A DNA stretch of 5,668 bases from Chloroflexi bacterium RBG_16_72_14 (lineage in GTDB: Bacteria; Chloroflexota; Limnocylindria; Limnocylindrales; CSP1-4): assembly GCA_001797035.1 (NCBI GenBank), contig MGOE01000043.1, forward strand, positions 54,546 to 60,213. The letters are read 5' to 3'. The position numbers and the translations under genes were made by a program. Of the stretch, positions 1 to 5,668 are shown piece by piece; within the stretch, counting starts at the first letter, position 1, and every line of letters begins with the position of its first letter. The notes beneath the pieces were generated by a model. It saw only the letters and a program-made list of their open reading frames with translations, made no database searches and was not told where the DNA came from.

Positions 1-1100
1 TCCGCGAGCCGGCGCGCGAGCTCGTCACGCTCGGCCTGCGTCATGTCGTCGAGCTCCTCGCCCAGCTCCTTGAGGTCGTCGCGGGCCTCCTTCGGGTCGC
101 CGCCGGGGTTCGCCTGCGGGTTGCCCGTGGCCGCCCGCGACAGCGACCGCGAGAGCGAGGCGAGCGTCGCCGCCTTCTGCTCGTTCGCTGGATCGAGCTG
201 CGCCCGGACCTCGTCCTCCACCGCGCCCAGACGGGCGAGGTTGAGGTCGAGCTCACCCGGGTTGTTGCGCAGCCGCTCCGCGAGCTCGCGGAGCTCCTCG
301 GCCAGGCGCGTCCGGGGATCGTTCGCGTCCGCCCCGCGGCCCTCGAGGTCCTTGGCCACGTCATCGAGGCGCTCGGCCTGCCGCTGCGCCTCCTCGCGCA
401 CCTGCCGGTTCTGGGCGATCACCGCGTCCTGCGGGTTCGGCAGCAGCAGCGCCGGCACGACCAGCGCGGCGGCGACCAGGGCGACGAGCGCCGGGCGGCG
501 CGCCAGCCGCGGACGGAACAGCCCGACCTCGACGGCCCGCAGTCGGGCGAGGGCATCGCGGCGCTGGCGCCGGATGAACCGGCCCTCGGCCTCGACCAGG
601 TCGAAGCCGTCGCCGACGCGGATGGCGTCGCCTTCGGCGTCTGCGGCCGGGTCCGGCCCGGCGATCCCGGGCATCGCGCCCGCGAACGCCAGCGCAGACG
701 CAACCCGGTCGCCTGCGCCGCTCTCGGCGTCGAGGGCCAGCGCGGTCTCGCCGAGCGTCGGCCGGGCGCGCACGATCAGCACCAGCAGCTCGAGGGCGCC
801 GACGATCGGCAGCGCCAGTGCGACGATCGGGGCTTGCTCCAGCGGGAACAGCCGCTGGAGCACCGCGAGCACCAGGCCCGCGACGGCGACCGCCGCGAGG
901 ACGAACCAGGCCCGTCGCACCGAGCGGCGTAGCCACAGGCGGCGCCGGTGGTGGACGACCGCGCTCCGCAGCTCCGCGAGCGCCGGGTCGAGCGCGACGC
1001 CGAGCGTCGCCGGATCCGCGGGCACGAAATCGGGCCGCGGGCTGGCGGCGGACCGCGGGACGAGGCCGCGGAGACGTTGGCGGAGGTGCAGCGTCGGCAT
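1..1100 (-). CDS. Membrane protein with long extracytoplasmic coiled coil (DUF4175-like), partial at the left edge
   Basis: The frame from ATG at 1100 is free of stops for 366 codons and leaves the window, so the C-terminus is missing. I do not recognise a characterised family. The N-terminus (1-63) ends in an Arg-rich patch (52-63). Helices follow at about 64-82 and 90-110, then a predicted cytoplasmic segment (111-202) containing LDAESGAGDRVASAL (123-137), and a third helix at 203-220. By the positive-inside rule, residues 221 onward lie outside the membrane. They are rich in Glu, Arg, Ala and Leu with heptad-like spacing (228-256, 263-302, 338-366), broken by Pro/Gly/Asn turns. The layout resembles large DUF4175-type membrane proteins; this is a weak resemblance by memory. 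The start is fixed by the TGATG junction with the permease stop and AGGGAG 9 bases upstream. Being the last visible member of the coupled operon, it probably works with the exporter or the cell envelope. Confidence 0.85.
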   Translation of the reverse strand, partial: MPTLHLRQRLRGLVPRSAASPRPDFVPADPATLGVALDPALAELRSAVVHHRRRLWLRRSVRRAWFVLAAVAVAGLVLAVLQRLFPLEQAPIVALALPIVGALELLVLIVRARPTLGETALALDAESGAGDRVASALAFAGAMPGIAGPDPAADAEGDAIRVGDGFDLVEAEGRFIRRQRRDALARLRAVEVGLFRPRLARRPALVALVAAALVVPALLLPNPQDAVIAQNRQVREEAQRQAERLDDVAKDLEGRGADANDPRTRLAEELRELAERLRNNPGELDLNLARLGAVEDEVRAQLDPANEQKAATLASLSRSLSRAATGNPQANPGGDPKEARDDLKELGEELDDMTQAERDELARRLA

Positions 1101-2152
1101 CAGGTTTCACTCCCTGCTGGCCGGCGGCGTGGGCGTGGCAGGCGGAGGCGCCAGCGCCGAGTCGGCGATACGAGCTGGACGGACAGGATGATGAGCAGCA
1201 GCGAGACCACGCCCAGGGCGAGCAGGCTGCGCGGCCAGAAGCTGTCGCGGGCGACCCCGAACTGCGCCTCCTCGAACCCGACACCGGCCAGGTCGCGGGC
1301 GGTGACGCCGTTGATCACCTGGCAGGTGGTTCCGAAGCCGGTCTCCGTGCCACATACGACATCGAGCTGGGCGACGAACGGGTTGAGGTACATCAGGGCC
1401 TCCGGCGGCCGCCGCGTGAGCGTGGCGAGGAACCCCTGGTCGCGGACACCCGGCTCGTCCGGCAGGAACCCCTGCGAGCCGGTCATGGCGGTCCAGAAGA
1501 TGAACACGATCGTGGTGCCGACGGTCAGGCCGATCACGGCCACGAGGTTGATCACCGTTGCGGCCTGGGTGCGCTTCACGAGCGCGGACACGAACAGCCC
1601 GATCGAGCCGAAGCCGATCGCCGTCCCCAGGAGCACGACGTAGCCACGGATCACGTCCTCCGGGCCCACCCCGCCGAACGTGAACACGAGCGCGGTCACC
1701 GGGATCGAGGCCGCGAGCAGGAGGAACACCCAGGTCAGCGCGGAGAACAGCTTGCCCAGGACGATCGCGAGCGACGAGATCGGGGTGGTCGTCAGCAGGT
1801 CGAGCGTCTGCTTCTCCCGCTCGAGGCTGATGGCGCCGGCGGTCGAGGCGGGCGCGAGCACCAGCACGATCAAGGTGAGCAGGAGGACGAGGCCGGTGAA
1901 CAGGGCGCGACCGATGTCCGCCGAAGCCGAGAACGTGGAGCCGAAGTTGGACGTGACCGTCCGCTCGGCGAAGCTCTCGACCATCCAGGCGAAGCCCGCG
2001 ACCAGCAGGAGGTGGATCGTCAGCACGACGAAGGCCCGCCGGCCGCGCATCCGCCCGCGCAGCTCCTTCACGCCCACGGCGACGATGCCGTTGACGACGT
2101 CGCGTGCGGCCCCGAACGGGCGGCGGGTCGGCGGGTGGGCAACGGCGGTCAT
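1100..2152 (-). CDS. ABC-2 type transporter permease
   Basis: A 350-residue integral membrane protein, the likely membrane partner of the ATPase encoded immediately upstream. About six helices are visible: 41-58, 83-104, 137-158, 169-190, 198-221 and 307-328. Basic stretches at 30-39 and 332-344 put both ends in the cytoplasm. The segment 98-126 (Leu-Ala-Pro-Ala, then AGAIS, EREKQTLDLL and TTTPIS) is the hallmark cytosolic coupling region of ABC-2 permeases, followed by VLGKLFSAL. A large loop (222-306) is predicted outside the membrane and holds two Cys, C267 and C277. The start at 2152 forms an ATGA overlap with the ATPase stop, and a G-rich GGGGTGG lies 5 bases upstream as a modest ribosome site. 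The longer in-frame extension upstream to 2545 is rejected because it overlaps the ATPase and is just Arg/Pro/Gly-rich antiphase translation. The stop overlaps the next start by one base. Function as exporter permease is secure; the substrate is not known. Confidence 0.95.
   Translation of the reverse strand: MTAVAHPPTRRPFGAARDVVNGIVAVGVKELRGRMRGRRAFVVLTIHLLLVAGFAWMVESFAERTVTSNFGSTFSASADIGRALFTGLVLLLTLIVLVLAPASTAGAISLEREKQTLDLLTTTPISSLAIVLGKLFSALTWVFLLLAASIPVTALVFTFGGVGPEDVIRGYVVLLGTAIGFGSIGLFVSALVKRTQAATVINLVAVIGLTVGTTIVFIFWTAMTGSQGFLPDEPGVRDQGFLATLTRRPPEALMYLNPFVAQLDVVCGTETGFGTTCQVINGVTARDLAGVGFEEAQFGVARDSFWPRSLLALGVVSLLLIILSVQLVSPTRRWRLRLPRPRRRPAGSET
1110..1115 (-). promoter_or_regulatory. 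Shine-Dalgarno of the coiled-coil membrane protein gene
   Basis: AGGGAG on the minus strand, 9 bases before ATG at 1100, inside the last codons of the permease gene. Together with the TGATG junction it supports this start for a gene that runs off the left edge. Confidence 0.6.
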
Positions 2153-3147
2153 GTCCGCCACCCCGTGGGGGCGCCGGGGACCGGCGGCGGGGGAGCCATG
2201 ACGACCGGATCCGGTGCGGTGACCTGGAGGAACAGCTCCTCGAGGTCGCTCGCCGCCCGCGCGAACGAGACGATCCGCAGGCCGCTGCCGACGGCCGCGG
2301 CGAGCAGGCGGGCGGCACCCTCGTCGTCGCCGTGGAACCCGATCTCGATCGTCCCATCGGACAGGATCTCCGCGGTCACGACGTCGGGCTGGCCGGCGAA
2401 CCAGGTGCGTGGCCCGTCCAGTGCCTCGCCGTCGACGAGGACCCGGGCTCGAAACACCGCGCCCACGCGCAGCCGGCGCTCGATGTCGGCCACACGGCCG
2501 TGGGCAAGCACCTGGCCGCGGTCGATGATCGCCACGGACGTGCACAGCTCCTCGAGCTCGGGGAGGATGTGGGACGAGACGAGGATGGTCTTGCCCAGGG
2601 ACCGGAGCTCACGGAGCAGCTCCCGCAGCTCGACGCGGGCGCGCGGGTCGAGGCCCGACGCCGGCTCGTCGAGGAGCAGGACCTGCGGGTCGTGGACGAG
2701 CGTATGGGCGAGGCACAGCCGCTGCTGCATGCCGCGTGACAGGCTCTGCACGTACGTGTCGCGCCTGGGGCCCAGGTCCACCAGCTCCAGCAGGTCGCCG
2801 ATCATGCGACGCCGCCGGTCCGCCGGGATCCCGTAGCACCGCGCGAAGAAGTCCAGGTACTCCCAGACCTTCATGTCGTCGTAGACCCCGAACACGTCCG
2901 GCATGAACCCGAGGACGCGCCGCACGTCGTTGGGGTTCCGGCGCACGGACGCGCCGCCGATCTCCGCGTCGCCCGCGTCGGGCACCAGCAGCGTGGCCAG
3001 GATGCGCAACGTGGTGGTCTTGCCCGCGCCGTTGGGGCCGACCAGCCCGAAGATCTCGCCCTCCGCGATGTCGAGGTCCAGGCCGGCCACCGCCAGCGTC
3101 CGGTCGTAGCGCTTGACGAGTCCCCGGGCCGTGACGATGCCGCTCAT
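2149..3147 (-). CDS. ABC transporter ATP-binding protein (ABC-2 exporter type)
   Basis: A 332-residue cytoplasmic ATPase that should power the permease encoded just downstream. All core ABC motifs are visible: Walker A GPNGAGKT (37-44), signature LSRGMQQ (136-142), Walker B VLLLDE (156-161), D-loop SGLD (164-167) and switch His193 in SSH. The Q-loop position reads FMPD (81-84), with Asp84 where Gln is usual. It is followed by VFGVYDDMKVWEYL, a wording I associate with an ABC-2 ATPase subgroup. The nucleotide-binding domain covers about 1-220. Residues 228-310 form an additional C-terminal domain resembling the DUF4162-type extension of drug and Na+ exporter ATPases, and 311-332 is a Pro-rich tail. 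The total is near the usual 300-340 for the family. The start at 3147 overlaps the stop of the upstream gene (ATGA), has a strong Shine-Dalgarno, and begins directly with the ABC fold (IVTARGLVKRY). A longer reading to 3309 would duplicate sequence already coding in another frame. Substrate unknown; the NatA/DrrA/GldA families are related alternatives. Confidence 0.96.
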   Translation of the reverse strand: MSGIVTARGLVKRYDRTLAVAGLDLDIAEGEIFGLVGPNGAGKTTTLRILATLLVPDAGDAEIGGASVRRNPNDVRRVLGFMPDVFGVYDDMKVWEYLDFFARCYGIPADRRRRMIGDLLELVDLGPRRDTYVQSLSRGMQQRLCLAHTLVHDPQVLLLDEPASGLDPRARVELRELLRELRSLGKTILVSSHILPELEELCTSVAIIDRGQVLAHGRVADIERRLRVGAVFRARVLVDGEALDGPRTWFAGQPDVVTAEILSDGTIEIGFHGDDEGAARLLAAAVGSGLRIVSFARAASDLEELFLQVTAPDPVVMAPPPPVPGAPTGWRT

Positions 3148-5597
3148 CGGATCACCCCCGAGATCGAGATCGGGAACTGGAACCCGATGCCCTCCTGTCG
3201 TTCGTTGACGAACCGGACCTGCACCTCGCCGCTCGCCGGGTCCACCCAGCGGCCGGCGTCGGCCAGCTCGTAGGCGGCACCCTGCTGCATGTGCGCGAAC
3301 TGGACCCACTCCCCGGTGCGGACGTCGAGCACTTCGATGTCGGGCAGGCCGTCCTGGGGCGTCACGCAGCCCTCGTCGGCCGGGTCGCAGCGCGCCTCCT
3401 CGGCGAGCGCCTTCGGGTTGCCGGACGGGATCGAGATGTCGCCGCCGAAGGTCATCGCCACCACGACCTGCTTCGGCGTGAAGGCGCCGTCGAAGGGCAG
3501 CGGGCGGAAGGCGAGCCGCACGTTCCCGGTGCCGAAGCTGATCGTCCAGGGATCCTTGGAGAAGAAGTTCGCGTTGACCTCCACGACGCTGCTCCGCAGG
3601 AGGTCGGTGCGGAACGTGACCTCGCCACCCACGGTCAGCGCGACCGGGACCTGGTACAGGATGTTGGCCACCCGCCGGACGCGCACGCCCTCGATCTCCA
3701 TCGGCACGACCGGGTCATCGCCCCAGGCGAGCAGCACCGGCGAGTCCGACGCGAACGATGACTGGAAGCCGGTCATGGGATCGTAGGTGAGCTGGTCGAG
3801 GATCGAGCGGCGCACGAGCTTTCGCTGTTCTGCCTCGCTCGAGATCGCGCCGTTGAAGTCCCACGAGATCTGGCCGACGACCCGGTCCGACAGCGACGCC
3901 TGGTTGAGCGGGTTGTTGGTCAGCGTCAGGCTGACCTCCGCGGTCGCGCCCGGACCGATGTCCTTGAGGTTCGTGGACGAGGCGCCGAACACGAGGGCCG
4001 GCGAAACGAGCGTCCGATCGGAGCGGTTGGTGACCGTGCCGACGATCCTGTTGTTCTCGAGCCGCAGGTCCGCCTCCACGTTGGGGCCGGTCGTCTGCGC
4101 CTCGGCGCGGACCGTGCGCAGCGACCCGTAGCCGACGCTCAGGTCGCGGATCCGCGACGGGTCGCCCTGGAGCACGTCCAGACTGGAGGCCGCGCCGCTG
4201 CCGAAGATGTCACCGTTCATGGGCGCAGCCAGCAGCGCGTTGCCCGGCACCCGGACCTGGAACGTAGCCCGCGACGGGCTGAACACGCCGAGATATGACT
4301 GGGCGACCGCCTGGTCCGTACCCGGGGCGCCGCGGACGATGGCGACCTCGTGGACGATCACGTCGGAGCCCCGCAGGAGGGCGCCGAAACCGAAGGCGCC
4401 CACCGCGAACACCACGATCAGGGCAGGGACCGTGATCCACGCCCACTCGCGACGGTCGAGCCAGCGCAGGACCAGGTAGTTCACCGGGCCGATCAGGATG
4501 ATGTAGCCGATCAGCAGGACGATCAGCCCGCCGATGGGCGGCAGCGCGAGGCTGGGCAGGTTCGAGACGGCGCCCACGATCGTCGAGTCATCGGTCAGCG
4601 AGACCGTGCCGCCGGAGCGGGTCGGCAGCATCCGCCGCCAGAGGGGTGCGTCCCACGTCTCGCCCTCGGCGATCCACGAGGTCGTGGGGTCGAAGCCGAG
4701 GATCGTCACGGACCCGGCGCCGAAGGCCATGTCGGCCGCGATCACGCGGTCACCGGAGCTCGCGAGCTCGCGGCCGCGCGACAGCTCGCCGGACAGGGCC
4801 GTGAGCGCCGCCGCCCCCTCCGGGAGCCCGCCGAGCACGGGCCGGACGGCCGACGGATCGATGTCGAGGACCGCGGTCGGGCGGAACGGCAGCAGCTCGT
4901 CCGGGAAGGCGTTGAGCGCGTCGGCACCGGATGTCCCGCCGACGATGACGAGGCGGCCACCGCCGGCGATCCAGCCGCGTAGCGCGTCCAGCTGGCCGGG
5001 GGTGAGCGCGGATGCGTCCTCGTCCTGCCACACGATCCGGTCCAGGGCGGACCAGGCCTGGAGGCGCTCTGGGAGGTCGGCCGGCGTGAGGGGGACGATC
5101 GTGGGCTGGGCGCCGTTCTGTGACGGCAGGAGGTCCAGCTCGCCGACGATCCGGCCCGGGTTCTCCGCCATCACCCCGACCACGAGCTGGGTCTGGTCGT
5201 GCAGGGCGATGGCCACCGTCGCCTTCGCGACCTGCCGGTCGCCGCTCACGAGCTCGACGGTCATGTTGCCGCCGAACGTGGGCGGGAGGGCGTACAGGAG
5301 GTACTGCTTGCGCGAGCCGGTGGCCAGCTCGACCGGGGTGCCGAACCGGGTCCGCGAGTCGATGCCGCCGGCGATCCGGAGCTCGCCGGTGACCGTCGGG
5401 CCACTGTTCGAGAGGTCCACCGCGACCGCGAACCAGGAGCCGGATCGCACGTGGCCCTGGAGGAGCGCATGGGCCTCGATGGTGAGGCCCGCGTCAGCTG
5501 CGGCGACGGGGACGGGGAGGGCGCCCAGGAGGACGAACGCGGCCGCAAGCACGCCGATGGCGGCACGAGCGACGCGGCTGGGGATTCGACGGGGCAC
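3144..5597 (-). CDS. Signal-peptide membrane protein with GATase-like domain and GP-x-NY helix hairpin (ABC-associated auxiliary protein)
   Basis: Predicted 817-residue envelope protein of unproven function. Residues 1-34 form a signal peptide: basic start, hydrophobic core at about 12-31, and an AAA|D cleavage site near 34/35. Residues 35-130 are beta-rich and carry the 'G-x-W-x-x-V-x-V-x-x-x-N-x-G' style seen in large envelope proteins. Residues 135-310 look like a class I glutamine-amidotransferase (DUF4350-like) fold, with a Gly-rich strand-turn WIAGGGRLVIVGGTSG (209-224) and GAGSVTILGFDPT (293-305). No Cys is present there, so catalysis is unlikely. Two helices (354-379 and 387-408) flank a short basic loop, with G370-P371, N373-Y374 and R383-E384. 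Residues 409-817 are predicted extracytoplasmic and contain a beta domain (518-560) and a Cys pair (C737, C744). The GTG start at 5597 is chosen because GAGGAG lies 5 bases upstream and the signal peptide follows directly. A GTG at 5666 would add 23 Arg-rich residues and is less likely. The stop overlaps the ATPase start (ATGA). By context it is an exporter auxiliary subunit; this is inference. Confidence 0.85.
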   Translation of the reverse strand: MPRRIPSRVARAAIGVLAAAFVLLGALPVPVAAADAGLTIEAHALLQGHVRSGSWFAVAVDLSNSGPTVTGELRIAGGIDSRTRFGTPVELATGSRKQYLLYALPPTFGGNMTVELVSGDRQVAKATVAIALHDQTQLVVGVMAENPGRIVGELDLLPSQNGAQPTIVPLTPADLPERLQAWSALDRIVWQDEDASALTPGQLDALRGWIAGGGRLVIVGGTSGADALNAFPDELLPFRPTAVLDIDPSAVRPVLGGLPEGAAALTALSGELSRGRELASSGDRVIAADMAFGAGSVTILGFDPTTSWIAEGETWDAPLWRRMLPTRSGGTVSLTDDSTIVGAVSNLPSLALPPIGGLIVLLIGYIILIGPVNYLVLRWLDRREWAWITVPALIVVFAVGAFGFGALLRGSDVIVHEVAIVRGAPGTDQAVAQSYLGVFSPSRATFQVRVPGNALLAAPMNGDIFGSGAASSLDVLQGDPSRIRDLSVGYGSLRTVRAEAQTTGPNVEADLRLENNRIVGTVTNRSDRTLVSPALVFGASSTNLKDIGPGATAEVSLTLTNNPLNQASLSDRVVGQISWDFNGAISSEAEQRKLVRRSILDQLTYDPMTGFQSSFASDSPVLLAWGDDPVVPMEIEGVRVRRVANILYQVPVALTVGGEVTFRTDLLRSSVVEVNANFFSKDPWTISFGTGNVRLAFRPLPFDGAFTPKQVVVAMTFGGDISIPSGNPKALAEEARCDPADEGCVTPQDGLPDIEVLDVRTGEWVQFAHMQQGAAYELADAGRWVDPASGEVQVRFVNERQEGIGFQFPISISGVIR
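3150..3159 (-). promoter_or_regulatory. Shine-Dalgarno of the ABC ATPase gene
   Basis: GGGGGTGATC on the minus strand closely matches the complement of the 16S rRNA 3' end (GGAGGTGATC), one mismatch. It lies inside the last codons of the upstream gene, just before the ATGA stop/start overlap, so the ATPase can be initiated independently as well as by coupling. Confidence 0.65.
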
Positions 5598-5602
5598 GCA
5601 GG

Positions 5603-5608
5603 CTCCTC
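5603..5608 (-). promoter_or_regulatory. Shine-Dalgarno of the first gene, supports the GTG start
   Basis: GAGGAG on the minus strand, 5 bases before GTG at 5597. It decides the start: translation from here begins directly with a basic n-region and hydrophobic signal peptide, whereas the upstream GTG at 5666 has no visible ribosome site inside the window. Confidence 0.7.
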
Positions 5609-5637
5609 GACCAGGGGACGGTGGACGGTCTGAGCAT

Positions 5638-5651
5638 CGACGTGCACGTCG
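5638..5651. repeat. 14-bp perfect palindrome upstream of the operon
   Basis: CGACGTGCACGTCG reads the same on both strands. It sits about 40 bases upstream of the first start codon, a typical place for an operator. A second TGCACG copy lies at 5662-5667. No -10/-35 pair could be recognised around it, so the operator role is a guess, and in high-GC DNA short palindromes also occur by chance. Confidence 0.4.
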
Positions 5652-5668
5652 TCGGAAAAGTTGCACGC

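Noticed and set aside
43..1191. A 382-codon plus-strand frame opposite the fourth gene
   Set aside because: The product is Ser/Arg/Ala-rich without motifs, while the minus-strand frame here has helices, a coiled coil, a ribosome site and a coupled start.
361..1284. A minus-strand frame overlapping the permease end and the fourth gene
   Set aside because: It is an antiphase reading, extremely Arg/Pro/Gly/Ala-rich, and it conflicts with the better-supported frame starting at 1100.
818..2836. A 672-codon plus-strand reading frame opposite the ABC permease and ATPase genes
   Set aside because: It is antisense to well-supported ABC genes, and its product is a Glu/Arg/Gly/His-rich low-complexity chain with no domain. 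Long antisense frames are expected in very high-GC DNA because stop codons are rare.
3157..3174. Small inverted repeat (CCCGA, 8-base loop, TCGGG) overlapping the ATPase ribosome site
   Set aside because: A 5-bp stem in coding DNA this rich in G+C is likely chance. It could mask the ribosome site, but there is no further support.
4350..4982. A 210-codon plus-strand frame opposite the auxiliary protein
   Set aside because: Charged low-complexity product typical of antisense translation of GC-rich genes; no ribosome site or domain was seen.
5598..5666. GTG at 5666 as the true start of the first gene
   Set aside because: It would put 23 Arg-rich residues in front of a standard signal peptide and has no visible ribosome site, whereas the GTG at 5597 has GAGGAG at good spacing.

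Overview
The window is a densely packed, high-GC bacterial segment (G+C very high, near 70% by eye, with G or C at most third codon positions). All four supportable genes lie on the minus strand, reading from the right edge (5668) to the left edge (1). Composition, codon use and protein style fit a high-GC environmental lineage such as Chloroflexota (Limnocylindria-like) or Actinomycetota. That placement is a guess from style, not from a marker gene.

Layout in transcription order: (1) 5597-3144, an 817-residue protein with a signal peptide, a beta-rich domain, a glutamine-amidotransferase-like (GATase-like) alpha/beta domain without an obvious nucleophile, a two-helix membrane hairpin with a GP-x-NY motif, and a long extracytoplasmic C-terminal part; (2) 3147-2149, an ABC transporter ATPase of the ABC-2 exporter type; (3) 2152-1100, an ABC-2 type permease with about six membrane helices; (4) 1100 to the left edge, a membrane protein with three helices and a long charged coiled-coil part, still open at the edge. 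The 71 bases upstream of gene 1 hold a Shine-Dalgarno sequence and a 14-bp perfect palindrome.

Each gene overlaps the next by 4, 4 and 1 bases (ATGA, ATGA, TGATG), so this is almost certainly one translationally coupled operon. Genes 2 and 3 form the ATPase/permease core of an ABC-2 exporter. Genes 1 and 4 are membrane-anchored and predicted to place large domains outside the membrane, which suggests accessory subunits or a cell-envelope role. The arrangement (ATPase, permease, GATase-like auxiliary protein) recalls the GldA/GldF/GldG gliding-motility ABC system, but this is an analogy of architecture, not shown homology. The substrate cannot be read from the sequence. No RNA genes, mobile elements, CRISPR arrays or terminators were seen, and no stretch over 300 bases lacks a gene.
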